Source of the DNA: an uncultured Muribaculaceae bacterium
GTDB taxonomy: Bacteria; Bacteroidota; Bacteroidia; Bacteroidales; Muribaculaceae
Length of the DNA: 64,000 nt
Assembly: GCA_934661195.1 (NCBI GenBank)
Contig: CAKUJD010000010.1
Span: 1 to 64,000 of the forward strand
Reading direction: 5' to 3'
Both the position numbers and the translations under genes were made by a program. How positions within the stretch are numbered: position 1 is the stretch's first letter; each line of letters opens with the position of its first letter. This document shows, in pieces, positions 37,485-46,144 of this stretch. The notes under the pieces were generated by a model. That model had not been told where the DNA came from, made no database searches, and saw only the letters and a list, made by a program, of their open reading frames with translations.

Positions 37485-38178
37485 ATGGCAAAAGATGTAA
37501 AGTTTAACATAAAACTCACAGTTGACGGCAAACCTCAAGTCGTTCAGGCTGTCACATCCACCAAAGACTTGCAAGCGGCAGTAAAAGAGGCAAAGGATGA
37601 AACTATGAGGTTCTCCTCCACTCTTATACGTCTGAATCAGACAGTGCAGGTGTTTGACAACGTCTCTGCGTCACTGTCTGGATTGCAAAGTGCAATGAAA
37701 GAACTGTCTGCCGGAGCGGCTGCGGCCGAGATTGCCAACACCAAGCTTGCCACGGTTATGCAACAGCGTATGGGTGCCAGTGACCAGGATGTGGCATCTA
37801 TTAAGCAAGTGATTTCAGCACAGAAAGAACTTGGTGTAATCGGCGGCACTGTACAGGTTGCGGGGGCACAGCAAGTGGCCACCTTTCTGCAAGAAAAGGA
37901 CTCGCTCAGTGTCCTCATTCCTGCGATGAATGACTTGCTTGCGCAGCAGAAGGGCCTTAACGCCACACAAGAGGATGCCGTGAGTGTGGCCAATTTGATG
38001 GGTAAAGTAATGACCGGGCAGACTTCAGCCCTTAAACGTGTCGGCATCACCTTCAACGATGCGCAGGAGCAAATCCTGAAGTATGGCACGGAGAGTGAAA
38101 AGGCTGCTACGCTGGCGCAAGTCATAACGGACAATGTGGGGCACATGAACGCGGAACTCGCGAAAACTGATGCAGGCA
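37485..38178 (+). pseudogene. Tape-measure protein, N-terminal fragment
   Basis: Begins MAKDVKFNIKLTVDGKPQVV. About 231 codons match the start of Bacteroidales phage tape-measure proteins, through ALKRVGITFNDAQEQILKYG and NAELAKTDAGK. From about 38170 the sequence becomes a MuF head gene in another frame, while the original frame stays open to 39062 as meaningless residues. So the rest of the tape measure, normally many hundreds of residues, is deleted. Confidence 0.75.
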
Positions 38179-40140
38179 AACCACGCGGCCGCTCTCAAGG
38201 CGTTCAAGGCCCGCAAGACGGCGGGCATGAACCTGAGCCAGCGAGTGTGGAACCTTACGCGCCAATACAAGAGCGAGCTCGAGATGGCGCTCGATTGCGG
38301 CATCCGCGACGGCTTGTCGGCCCAGGAGATGGCCCGGCAGCTGAAGCAGTACCTGAATTATCCCGACAAGCTATTCAGGCGGGTGAGGGACGAGCACGGG
38401 GTGCTCCAGCTGAGCAAGGCGGCCGCGGCGTTCCACCCAGGGCGCGGTGTGTACCGCAGCAGCCACAAGAATGCGCTGCGCCTGGCCGGCACCGAGACCA
38501 ACATTGCCTACCGCACGGCCGACCACGAGCGCGTCCAGGCCCTCGATTTCGTCCTCGGCATAAAAATCGTGCTGAGCAACAACCACACCATCCGCAACAG
38601 CAAGGGTCAGCGGGTGCCGCTGACCGACATTTGCGACGAGCTGGTGGGAAACTACCCCAAGGGCTTCAAGTTCACCGGCTGGCACCCGAACTGCCGCTGC
38701 CACACCGAGACAATCCTCCTGAGCGGCGCGGACTTCGAGGACTTCATCAAGGCCAAGCGCGAGGGGCGGGCCTACGACATCACCAAGGCCAAGGGCTACG
38801 TGTCCGAGCCGCCCGCGGCATTCAAGGCCTGGGTGAAGGGCAACGCGGGCCGCATCGCAGCCGCGGCCAAGGCAGGCACCACACCCTACTTCATCAAGGA
38901 CAACCAAAAGACCGTGGACGCGCTGCTCAGTCAGCCAAAGGCAGCACCAGCCGCCAAGGAACCGACCGAGCTCGACGTGCTGGCCCAGAGGCTCGGCATC
39001 GAGGCGGGCGAGCCGATGACGCACGACAAGGCCAACCACATGAAGCCGAACCCCCACTTTAATGAGGGCGGGCAATATCGCATCAACTGCCAAAGCGCGG
39101 TTGTGACATACGAGCTGCGCCGCCGCGGCCTGGATATTGAGGCGTTCGGAAACACGGGTTCGGGCAGCTGCACGCCGTGCTGGCTGTCATACAATACACG
39201 CGCCGCATGGCTTACGGACGACGGCAAGCTCCCCGAATGGATTTATTGCAAAAGCGAATACAAACGCTTTGTCGTGGACAAGCGGCAGCGGACGCGATAT
39301 ATCTATCAAAGCGCAAAAGAGGTATGGCAGGACTTTGCGGACAAGACGCAAGCTCCAGGGCGCTATCACGTCAGCTGGGGCTGGAAAAATGAGAATAAGG
39401 GCCACATCATAACGATGGAGGTCGCCAAGGACGGCAGCAGGAGCTTTTATGACCCGCAATCGGGCCTTAACGCAAAAACAATCGACGCATGGTTCAAAGA
39501 TGGTCGCAAATGCCTGGTGGACTTAGACAATGGCATTCGGGGCTACCGCGTTGACGATTTGCACCCGAATGCCGAGATTGTAAAGGGTGTTGTGAAGAAG
39601 GCGGGATCGAAGGCAAAGACGCCAAAGATCAGCGCCGAGGCAAAGGACGCATTCCTCAAGTCCCAAAACGGAAAGAACTGGACGCAGGCGGGAGCGGCGG
39701 AAGATGTGAAATGGCATGAATCGTATAAGAGTAAGGATGGCAAGGGCAAAGTCCTTACCGACCCTAAACGAATTGAAGAATCAAAAGCCAGCAAAGCCGA
39801 GACACAGAAATTCGAGAAGGAAATGCGAATGTGTAAAGTGATTGCAGACAACGGGCATGATGTTAAGTATTTGCCCGACGAAGGCAGGCCAAAGGGCGAG
39901 ACATACGACATCACCATCGACGGCATAAAAGCAGATTTGAAATGCATAACCGGCGGGGCTTCCAATATTGGAAGATACGCCAAAAAGGCATTAACGAAAC
40001 AAGGCGGTGAAGCCGTTGTGTTTGAAATCCCGAGCAAGGCCCCTGAATATTACAAAGCATTGGCAAATGCGCACAACAAATATGAGGGAAAAATATTTTT
40101 TTACATAAAGGATGAGGGAATATTGAAGGAAATAAGATAA
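38170..40140 (+). CDS. Truncated MuF head protein with papain-fold toxin and C-terminal nuclease-like domain
   Basis: 656 aa from ATG 38170 at the deletion junction. Residues 3-185: MuF (Mu gpF-like) head morphogenesis core, with TATETNIAYRTADHE-type segment and the terminal WHPNCRCHTETIL motif; its N-terminal part is lost. Residues 280-475: papain-like fold resembling Tox-PL/Ptox_1, with Cys307 in RINCQSAVV, His412 in KGHIITMEV and Asp428 in FYDPQSG as candidate triad. Residues 545-656: restriction-endonuclease or CdiA-CT-like domain, with GHDVKYLPDEGRPKGETYDI and D589/K591 in GIKADLKC. MuF-fused polymorphic toxins are known in temperate phages. No immunity gene is evident downstream. Confidence 0.75.
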   Translation: MQANHAAALKAFKARKTAGMNLSQRVWNLTRQYKSELEMALDCGIRDGLSAQEMARQLKQYLNYPDKLFRRVRDEHGVLQLSKAAAAFHPGRGVYRSSHKNALRLAGTETNIAYRTADHERVQALDFVLGIKIVLSNNHTIRNSKGQRVPLTDICDELVGNYPKGFKFTGWHPNCRCHTETILLSGADFEDFIKAKREGRAYDITKAKGYVSEPPAAFKAWVKGNAGRIAAAAKAGTTPYFIKDNQKTVDALLSQPKAAPAAKEPTELDVLAQRLGIEAGEPMTHDKANHMKPNPHFNEGGQYRINCQSAVVTYELRRRGLDIEAFGNTGSGSCTPCWLSYNTRAAWLTDDGKLPEWIYCKSEYKRFVVDKRQRTRYIYQSAKEVWQDFADKTQAPGRYHVSWGWKNENKGHIITMEVAKDGSRSFYDPQSGLNAKTIDAWFKDGRKCLVDLDNGIRGYRVDDLHPNAEIVKGVVKKAGSKAKTPKISAEAKDAFLKSQNGKNWTQAGAAEDVKWHESYKSKDGKGKVLTDPKRIEESKASKAETQKFEKEMRMCKVIADNGHDVKYLPDEGRPKGETYDITIDGIKADLKCITGGASNIGRYAKKALTKQGGEAVVFEIPSKAPEYYKALANAHNKYEGKIFFYIKDEGILKEIR

Positions 40141-40144
40141 AAAT

Positions 40145-40166
40145 GGGGGCGCTCATAAACGCCCCC
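40145..40166 (+). terminator. GC-rich hairpin after the MuF toxin gene
   Basis: GGGGGCG (40145-40151) and CGCCCCC (40160-40166), loop of 8 bases. No T tract follows, so it may be an RNA-stabilising hairpin rather than a true intrinsic terminator. Confidence 0.5.
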
Positions 40167-40276
40167 GGGTGGTACACGGCCCATAAAGGGTCCTGTCCCT
40201 AACCATTTATCCGAATGGCTAATGCAAAAGTAGTATATTCTTTTGATATATCAACAACGGATATAAAAAAAGGCAT

Positions 40277-40284
40277 TAATTTTG
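40277..40284 (+). promoter_or_regulatory. -7 element of the endolysin gene
   Basis: TAATTTTG, 31 bases before the amidase ATG at 40315. Confidence 0.5.
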
Positions 40285-40314
40285 CTTTTCAACATTCAAA
40301 AAAACGAAACGATT

Positions 40315-40731
40315 ATGCGAAAAATCAGAGAAATCATCGTCCACTGCTCGGCCACGCCCGAGGGCAAGGACTTCACCACAGCCGACATCGACCGCTGGCA
40401 CAAGGCCCGCGGTTTCCGTTGCATCGGCTACCACTATGTGATTTATAGGGACGGCAGCGTCCACCGCGGCCGCCCGGAGGCCGAAATCGGCGCGCATTGC
40501 ACCGGGCACAACGCGGCGAGCATCGGTGTTTGCTACATAGGCGGCTGCGCAGCCGATGGCAGGACACCGAAGGACACCAGGACGGCGGCCCAGAAGGCCG
40601 CGCTGCTGAAACTCCTCACCGACCTCAAGCGCCGCTACCCCGCGGCAACGATCCACGGGCACCGCGACTTCGCGGCAAAGGCCTGCCCAAGCTTTGACGC
40701 CACAACCGAGTATCGCGGCATAAAGGCATGA
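40315..40731 (+). CDS. Phage endolysin, N-acetylmuramoyl-L-alanine amidase
   Basis: 138 aa from MRKIREIIVHCSATPEG. Amidase_2 (PGRP-like) zinc ligands: His in IVHCSA, His and the catalytic pair in GHRDFAAKACPSFD; YHYVIYRDGSVHRGR is the usual substrate strand. Cuts the bond between muramic acid and the stem peptide. Followed by a spanin-like membrane protein with a four-base ATGA overlap, as in phage lysis cassettes. Confidence 0.92.
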   Translation: MRKIREIIVHCSATPEGKDFTTADIDRWHKARGFRCIGYHYVIYRDGSVHRGRPEAEIGAHCTGHNAASIGVCYIGGCAADGRTPKDTRTAAQKAALLKLLTDLKRRYPAATIHGHRDFAAKACPSFDATTEYRGIKA

Positions 40732-41228
40732 AGAAGACAATGATTGTCGCGGCCGTAATCGCCGCGGCCTGGGCCGGCTGGTGGCTTGCCGAGCGACGGG
40801 CAGCCATTCAGGGCGAAACCAGCGTGCGCGTTGACACCATCACACGCACCGACACGATTATCGCCCGCGCACCCGCAGCGCACGGCAGCACGCTGGTGAG
40901 ATACATCACCGTGCGGGTGCCCGTGGCGTGCACAGACACCGCCACAGGCGGCTGCGCGGCCGCAAGCAAGGACACCACCGAGGTGGCGCTGCCGATAACG
41001 CAGCAGCATTACACCGACGACAGCACCTACACGGCATGGGTGAGCGGCTATCAGCCGCGGCTCGATAGCATACGCACCTACAGGCGCACGGCCACCATCA
41101 CACGCAACATCGTGCGCCAGGCACCGCGCAGCCGCTGGGGCCTCGGCGTGCAAGCCGGCTACGGCCTGACCCTGCACGGGTTCCAGCCGTACCTCGGCCT
41201 GGGCATAAATTATCGAATCGGAAAATAA
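40728..41228 (+). CDS. Phage membrane protein, DUF6808/spanin-like
   Basis: 166 aa. One N-terminal membrane helix (MIVAAVIAAAWAGWWLAE), a long threonine-rich periplasmic part, and a C-terminal segment (WGLGVQAGYGLTLHGFQPYLGLGINYRIG) with alternating residues like outer-membrane strands. Such genes follow the endolysin in many Bacteroides phages and are often labelled DUF6808. A role as spanin is inferred only from place and topology. Confidence 0.7.
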   Translation: MKKTMIVAAVIAAAWAGWWLAERRAAIQGETSVRVDTITRTDTIIARAPAAHGSTLVRYITVRVPVACTDTATGGCAAASKDTTEVALPITQQHYTDDSTYTAWVSGYQPRLDSIRTYRRTATITRNIVRQAPRSRWGLGVQAGYGLTLHGFQPYLGLGINYRIGK

Positions 41229-41239
41229 AAAAGAGGAAC

Positions 41240-41467
41240 ATGAAGCAGAAATATTTGCAAGAAGCGAAAATGATGGCCCGGAATTTGGGCTACCACGACG
41301 CGGTGCGCCGCGGCACATGGAACGGCTACGAAGTAGTCGAGCCGGTATTCACCGACAACGAAATGCACATCATCGGCCTGCCGCAATACATCCTTTACAA
41401 GGACGGCAAGCTGAAATGGACCGAAGGCATGGAGGGGCTCAAGATTATGAGTGCGCTGATGGATTGA
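41240..41467 (+). CDS. Small phage hypothetical protein
   Basis: 75 aa, MKQKYLQEAKMMARNLGY ... LMD. No recognised domain. Lies 11 bases after the membrane protein and reads in the same direction, so it is part of the lysis operon. Its stop is two bases before the convergent HicB-like gene. Confidence 0.55.
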   Translation: MKQKYLQEAKMMARNLGYHDAVRRGTWNGYEVVEPVFTDNEMHIIGLPQYILYKDGKLKWTEGMEGLKIMSALMD

Positions 41468-41468
41468 T

Positions 41469-41660
41469 TTAGCGGCCGTTGCAATATTCGATATGCAGCA
41501 GCATGGTCTTATGGAATGCCCCGAGGGCTTCCTCAAGCGTAGCCCCAGAGGCCGACAGGTCAAACAACGGGCAGTAAGCGATGAACACACCAGGGCGCTC
41601 ATCGAACACGAGCACCCTGACGTGCGATAAGTTCAGAGTCATAGTAACACTTTTTTCCAT
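41469..41660 (-). CDS. HicB-like antitoxin-type protein, orphan and short
   Basis: 63 aa from MEKSVTMTLNLSHVRVLVF. The strand-loop-strand AYCPLFDLSASGATLEEALGAFHKTML is the HicB partial RNase H pattern. The usual C-terminal DNA-binding part is absent and no HicA toxin gene is next to it. A well-spaced promoter (41677-41708) points at this start. Could be a decayed HicAB pair or an independent phage gene. Confidence 0.6.
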   Translation of the reverse strand: MEKSVTMTLNLSHVRVLVFDERPGVFIAYCPLFDLSASGATLEEALGAFHKTMLLHIEYCNGR

Positions 41661-41676
41661 ACGCGGCCTTTTGCCG

Positions 41677-41708
41677 CAAAGATACCCATTTGCGGGCAAA
41701 CAAGCAAA
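41677..41708 (-). promoter_or_regulatory. Promoter of the HicB-like gene
   Basis: Minus-strand TTTG (41708-41705), 20-base spacer, TATCTTTG (41684-41677). Transcription would start about 10 bases upstream of the ATG at 41660. Confidence 0.7.
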
Positions 41709-41771
41709 GTCCCTAAGCCGTTAACCGATTTGCACAACCATGTAGCAATGTAAAAGTTATGAAAATTATGT

Positions 41772-41786
41772 ATTTGCATTGCAAAT
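41772..41786. repeat. Palindrome upstream of the scaffold-like gene (possible operator)
   Basis: ATTTGCA, one base, TGCAAAT. It overlaps the region where the -33 element of the promoter at 41801-41808 would lie, so it could be a regulator site. Confidence 0.45.
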
Positions 41787-41800
41787 CGAAAAATTATCTG

Positions 41801-41808
41801 TATATTTG
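41801..41808 (+). promoter_or_regulatory. -7 element of the scaffold-like gene
   Basis: TATATTTG, 24 bases before the ATG at 41832. Confidence 0.5.
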
Positions 41809-41831
41809 CCGAAAACAAACGTTTGCACAAA

Positions 41832-42269
41832 ATGAGATACCGACAACTAATCATCGACACGCTCAAAGCCAATTTCAAGGGGGTGAGCGACAAGATCATC
41901 GGCAGACTTGCCGACAAGCTGGCCGCAAAGGCCGCGACCGAGGAAGATGCGAAAGCAGCCGCCGAGGCGGTGACATTCCAGCAGCTGCTGGACAGCTACG
42001 GCGACAGCCGCGCCACCGAGGCCAGCCTTACCGCGGTCAAGAACTATGAAAGCAAGTACGGCCTCAAGGACGGGGTCTCAACGGCCAATGAGGGGGACGG
42101 CAAAGAGGACCCCGCCAACACCAGCAAGAAGGAGAAGCAGCCCAAGGGAGCGGACGACATGCCCGCATGGGCGCAGGCCCTCATCGACAGCAACAAGAAG
42201 CTGAGCGAGGACCTCGCGAACATGAAGCGCGGCAAGGTGACCCAAAAACTTTTTACCAGACAGCTATAA
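41832..42269 (+). CDS. Phage scaffold/head-associated protein fragment
   Basis: 145 aa. MRYRQLIIDTLKANFKGVSD, EAVTFQQLLDSYGDSRATEA and NYESKYGLKDGV are conserved in small head-scaffold-like proteins near capsid genes of Bacteroidales phages. The middle is acidic and disordered. It ends soon after DMPAWAQALIDSNKKLSEDL with an unrelated tail, where relatives continue, so it is probably truncated. No capsid gene follows. Confidence 0.6.
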   Translation: MRYRQLIIDTLKANFKGVSDKIIGRLADKLAAKAATEEDAKAAAEAVTFQQLLDSYGDSRATEASLTAVKNYESKYGLKDGVSTANEGDGKEDPANTSKKEKQPKGADDMPAWAQALIDSNKKLSEDLANMKRGKVTQKLFTRQL

Positions 42270-42769
42270 TAAAAAATGAGCCGCGGCAATGAAGCCACGG
42301 CCCAAGATGCTATAAAACAAAATAAAACATTTTGTCGGCACAAAGATAGCACGAAGAACCGACAGCAGCAAATCATTTAACGCTTTTCGAGGTCATGAGC
42401 AGACCACGATATCGAAATAAAGCAAGAGTTTCATTGTTGCGCATTGCTGTCACATTGTAGGTGCTGCAAAAGGCATCACCTGCGGGTGAAAAATGTGCGC
42501 GTCTAAAAATCTCCGTAAGGCATTGGCGGCAAGTTGGAGCAGCATAAATAAGGGGGGGGGGCTGCTTCGACGGGCAATTCTTTAATATGGGTGTTATTCC
42601 GCTTTTTGACTGCAAAATCAGACAGAGCCGAGGTGCAGCCTGATTTTATGGAAAAAGAAAAGAAGAATGAACCATCTGACGCTACCCGAGCAACCCCTAA
42701 CGCCAATGAAGGGGGCAGGGCTGTCGCCCCCGGTGGTTGATTCTTCTTGTAACAGTAACGAGCCTTGCC
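42270..42769. other. Gene-free right edge of prophage remnant
   Basis: No ORF that I trust. It holds a hairpin GCCGCGGC/GCCACGGC at 42280-42301 with an A-run before it, a run of ten G at 42552-42561, and a compound stem-loop at 42660-42748 next to the end of holB. Probably decayed phage sequence plus the holB terminator. Confidence 0.6.
42660..42748 (-). terminator. Compound stem-loop, likely holB terminator
   Basis: Outer arms AAGAAGAAT-AACC (from 42660) and its complement (to 42748) enclose GGGGGC (42711-42716) paired with GCCCCC (42726-42731). On the minus strand it follows the holB stop and leads into a T-rich tract. Confidence 0.55.
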
Positions 42770-43891
42770 TCAACGCTTAATCAGGATGGTGACCCTGATG
42801 GCCATGTCAAACAGCACTATCTTGCCATTGGCATTGGCCTTTATGTCGTCGGCCGCATTCTGAAACAACTTTAGCAGCGGCTCGGCATTGGCCGCGTTGA
42901 TGTATGGGGCAAACTTGCTGCTAAACGCCTGCTCCTCGCGAGTGAGATAGTTAAGTCCCGGCACATGCAGATTGTAGATGAAGTTTTCGCGCACCATGCG
43001 CGATGCGTAGTCCAGAAAGCGGCGCGACTTCTCGCGCTTCATGTCGGCAATGCCCTCGCTCCAAGCCTTAAGCGACTTAAGGTCGCGCATGTAGGCCATG
43101 CGCATCAGCGCCACAAACTCCTCGTGAAACAGCTTGCTCTCGCTGCCGCGCTGCATGTTTTGCTCGGCCAGAATCACATTGCCGTCGGCTGGAGCAGCCA
43201 CAGCAAGTGCCTCTTGCATGTCGACCCCGTAGTGGGCCGAGATGTAACGGGCAATGTCGTCGGTCGACGGCTTGTGAAGCTCGATGCGCTGCGTGCGCGA
43301 GTATATGGTGGGCAATATGCCCTTGGCATTGTCGCTCACAAGAATAAACAGACTGTCGGGCGACGGCTCTTCGATGATTTTCAGCAACTTGTTGGCACAG
43401 TCCTCCTTCATTTTTTCTGGCAGCCACATGATTAGCACCTTATATTCCGACGAGTAGGGTGCCATGCTCATCTTGTGTATGATGCTGTTGCTTTCGGCCA
43501 CAAAAATTTGCGGCTGGGCGTTGTCGTTTTTTATCAGCGACAGCCAGTGCTCATAGTTTTCAACCGGGCCGTCGCTTAAGAACTGTTTCCACTCCTCAAT
43601 AAAGGTGTCGCACACCGTGGTGTCGCCCTTCTTGATGTAGGGAAATGAAAAATAGGTGTCGGCGTGGTTCATGGTTTGGTGTTGCAAGCATTGCGGGCAC
43701 ACTCCACACGAGTCGCCATCGGCAGTGTGATGGGCGCAATGGATATATTGCGCCGTGGCAAGTGCAAGCGCCAGTTTGGGCACGCCAGGGTCGCCATGCA
43801 ACAGCAGGGCGTGCGGCATGCGATGCTCATCCACCAGCCGGCGGATTTGGTCCACAGCCTTTTTATTGCCTATTACGTCACTAAACTTCAT
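42770..43891 (-). CDS. holB: DNA polymerase III subunit delta'
   Basis: 373 aa. KFSDVIGNKKAVDQIRRLV and HALLLHGDPGVPKLALALA: the P-loop lacks the GKT residues, as in delta' subunits that do not bind ATP. A zinc site follows (CAHH, then CGVCPQC). NKLLKIIEEPSPDSLFILVS is the clamp-loader sensor region. It is the fixed clamp-loader subunit that opens the sliding clamp together with delta and tau/gamma. Divergent from ligA. Confidence 0.9.
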   Translation of the reverse strand: MKFSDVIGNKKAVDQIRRLVDEHRMPHALLLHGDPGVPKLALALATAQYIHCAHHTADGDSCGVCPQCLQHQTMNHADTYFSFPYIKKGDTTVCDTFIEEWKQFLSDGPVENYEHWLSLIKNDNAQPQIFVAESNSIIHKMSMAPYSSEYKVLIMWLPEKMKEDCANKLLKIIEEPSPDSLFILVSDNAKGILPTIYSRTQRIELHKPSTDDIARYISAHYGVDMQEALAVAAPADGNVILAEQNMQRGSESKLFHEEFVALMRMAYMRDLKSLKAWSEGIADMKREKSRRFLDYASRMVRENFIYNLHVPGLNYLTREEQAFSSKFAPYINAANAEPLLKLFQNAADDIKANANGKIVLFDMAIRVTILIKR

Positions 43892-43914
43892 CGATAGGTT
43901 GTTTCCTTTTTTTG

Positions 43915-43922
43915 CAAAGTTA
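43915..43922 (-). promoter_or_regulatory. -7 element of holB
   Basis: Minus-strand TAACTTTG, about 25 bases upstream of the ATG at 43891. Confidence 0.5.
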
Positions 43923-43973
43923 GCGTAAAAATTCAGACTCTGGACTAAAAATGCAGGCCATCTTTCGGCGGGA

Positions 43974-44005
43974 TTTGCTTTGTAGGCCGTTTCTTGCTAA
44001 ATTTG
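43974..44005 (+). promoter_or_regulatory. Promoter of ligA
   Basis: TTTG (43974-43977), 20-base spacer, TAAATTTG (43998-44005). Confidence 0.7.
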
Positions 44006-44047
44006 CTAAGCCGTAAAAAAAGGCCCAGAGCAACATAACTTACTTAT

Positions 44048-46048
44048 ATGGAAAATATCGAAGCAAGAATAAAGGCGTTGAGAGACGACCTCAACAGGCA
44101 CAACTACAACTACTATGTGCTGAACCAGCCCACCATATCCGACCAGGAATTTGACGCCGAAATGCGCGAACTGCAAGACTTGGAAAAGGCCAATCCGCAA
44201 TTTTTCGACCCTTATTCGCCCACACAGCGCGTAGGCAGCGACTTGAGCCAAGGCTTCAAGCAGGTGACGCACGAGCGCCCCATGCAGTCGCTGGCCAACA
44301 GCTACAGCATCGGGGAGGTGCAAGACTTCCTGCGCCGCGCCAAGGATGGCCTTGGGGGTGAGCCGGTGCAGATAGTGGGTGAAATGAAGTATGACGGCAC
44401 ATCGATTTCGGTGACATATGAGCACGGGCGGCTGGTGCGTGCCGTGACACGCGGCGATGGCGTGCACGGCGATGATGTGACGGCAAATGTGATAACCATC
44501 AAGAGCGTGCCGCTGCAGCTGCAACCGGGCGACTGGCCCGACAAATTTGAGGTGCGGGGCGAAATTTTGCTGCCTTGGAAAAACTTTGAGAGGCTCAACC
44601 GCGAGCGACAGTACAACGAGGAGCCGCTGTTTGCCAACCCGCGCAACGCCGCCGCCGGCACGCTGAAGATGCAGAACAGCGCCGAAGTGGCCCGGCGCGG
44701 CCTTGACGCATACTTCTACTTCCTGCTTGGCGACAACCTGCCATATGACACCCACTATGAGCGCATGGAGGCTGTGAAGCGCTGGGGATTCAAGACGGCA
44801 CAGATGACCATTCTGCCATCGATCGATGCGGTTAAGGACTTCATCAACCACTGGGACACTGAGCGCAAAAAGTTGCCCGTGGCCACCGATGGGCTGGTGT
44901 TTAAGCTTAACTCTACACGACAGTGGCTAAATCTCGGCTCCACAGCCAAATCGCCACGCTGGGCCATAGCCTATAAGTTTGCCCCCGAGCGTGAATGCAC
45001 CAAGTTGCGCTTCGTGTCGTTTGAGGTGGGACGCACAGGTGTTATTACCCCTGTGGCCAATCTCGACCCCGTGCTGCTGTCGGGCACTGTGGTTAAGCGG
45101 GCGTCGCTGCACAACGAAGACATAATACGCTCGCTAGACATTCACGACGGCGATATGGTGTATGTGGAAAAGGGCGGAGAGATAATACCTAAAATAGTGG
45201 GCGTTGATGTGAAGCAGCGCGTGGCGGGCAGCAAGCCTATTGAGTTTGTGAGCCACTGCCCCGTGTGCGGCACTGCACTGAAGCGCATCGAGGGCGAGGC
45301 GGCATGGGTGTGCCCCAACAAATACCAGTGCCCGCCGCAAATCACAGGACGCATCGAGCATTTTGTGGGCCGCCATGCCATGAACATCGACGGCATTGGC
45401 GAGGAGGTGGCCGTGCAGCTGCACGAAAGCGGCCTTGTGCACAATGTGGCCGACCTCTACGACCTGACACTCGAGAGTCTAACCGCTCTCGACCGCTTCC
45501 AGCAAAAGTCGGCGTCGCGCATTCTGCGCGGCCTTGAAGCGTCGCGCAAGGTGCCGTTTGCACGCGTGATTTTTGCGCTGTCGATTTCATATGTGGGCGA
45601 AACCACCGCCAAGGTGCTGGCCCGCAGCGTGCACAGCATCGACCGCCTCATGGCCATGCCGGCGCATGAACTGGCGGCCATTCCCGAGATTGGGCCAAAA
45701 ATTGCCGAGAGCATAGTGGAATTCTTCTCGGTGGAGTCGAACCGCGAGATAGTGGAGCGGCTGCGCAAGGCCGGCCTGCAAATGGCTGTGGCCGAAGAGG
45801 AGCTAGCAGGCCGCACCAATAAGCTTGAGGGCAAAAAGATAGTGATTAGCGGTGTGTTCAGCAAACACTCACGCGATGAATACAAGGCTATGATTGAGCA
45901 AAACGGAGGCAAAAACGTTGGATCAATATCTGGAGCAACGAGTTTTGTGTTTGCAGGCGAAAACATGGGGCCTGCCAAACTTGAGAAAGCCCGCAAACTT
46001 GGCATCCCCATAATCAACGAAGACGACTTCCTTAAAATGATAGAGTAG
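44048..46048 (+). CDS. ligA: NAD-dependent DNA ligase LigA
   Basis: 666 aa, full length. NAD-binding Ia domain with [17 protein letters not shown], adenylated lysine in [19 protein letters not shown] fold, four-cysteine zinc finger (CPVCGTAL ... CPNKYQC), helix-hairpin-helix repeats ([18 protein letters not shown]) and a C-terminal BRCT domain ([20 protein letters not shown]). Joins nicks in replication and repair. Own promoter; faces relA across a shared hairpin. Confidence 0.97.
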   Translation: MENIEARIKALRDDLNRHNYNYYVLNQPTISDQEFDAEMRELQDLEKANPQFFDPYSPTQRVGSDLSQGFKQVTHERPMQSLANSYSIGEVQDFLRRAKDGLGGEPVQIVGEMKYDGTSISVTYEHGRLVRAVTRGDGVHGDDVTANVITIKSVPLQLQPGDWPDKFEVRGEILLPWKNFERLNRERQYNEEPLFANPRNAAAGTLKMQNSAEVARRGLDAYFYFLLGDNLPYDTHYERMEAVKRWGFKTAQMTILPSIDAVKDFINHWDTERKKLPVATDGLVFKLNSTRQWLNLGSTAKSPRWAIAYKFAPERECTKLRFVSFEVGRTGVITPVANLDPVLLSGTVVKRASLHNEDIIRSLDIHDGDMVYVEKGGEIIPKIVGVDVKQRVAGSKPIEFVSHCPVCGTALKRIEGEAAWVCPNKYQCPPQITGRIEHFVGRHAMNIDGIGEEVAVQLHESGLVHNVADLYDLTLESLTALDRFQQKSASRILRGLEASRKVPFARVIFALSISYVGETTAKVLARSVHSIDRLMAMPAHELAAIPEIGPKIAESIVEFFSVESNREIVERLRKAGLQMAVAEEELAGRTNKLEGKKIVISGVFSKHSRDEYKAMIEQNGGKNVGSISGATSFVFAGENMGPAKLEKARKLGIPIINEDDFLKMIE

Positions 46049-46072
46049 GGCGTACACGCGCTCACACAGCAC

Positions 46073-46127
46073 GGTGCCCCGCCAGCACACTGGCTCACAC
46101 TTGTAGCCAGAATGCAGGCGGGGCGCC
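46073..46127. terminator. Branched hairpin between convergent ligA and relA
   Basis: Outer stem GGTGCCCCGCC (46073-46083) with GGCGGGGCGCC (46117-46127), one G-T pair; an inner CTGGCT/AGCCAG stem sits in its loop. Confidence 0.6.
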
Positions 46128-46144
46128 GATGATTTTATGCGTTA

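Larger units (their letters stand above)
35590..42750. mobile_element. Decayed prophage remnant
   Basis: Between the C1 peptidase and holB lie phage-type genes: regulator, tail tube fragment, tail chaperones with frameshift, tape-measure start, truncated MuF head protein with toxin domains, endolysin, spanin-like membrane protein, HicB-like orphan and scaffold-like fragment. Terminase, portal, capsid, most tail genes and any integrase or transposase are missing. Gene families resemble Mu-like and siphovirus prophages of Bacteroidales. No flanking direct repeat was found by eye, so the edges are approximate. Confidence 0.8.

Noticed and set aside
37485..39062. Continuous 525-codon frame over the tape-measure/MuF junction
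   Set aside because: After about 38170 the residues are the off-frame translation of the MuF gene (Arg, Gly, Pro, His-rich). Only the first 231 codons are meaningful.
40215..40448. 77-codon ORF before the endolysin
   Set aside because: It overlaps the amidase in another frame, contains the amidase promoter and has no recognisable features.
35590..42750. CRISPR array or attachment-site repeats in the prophage
   Set aside because: No regularly spaced repeats, and no matching direct repeats at the two edges by eye.
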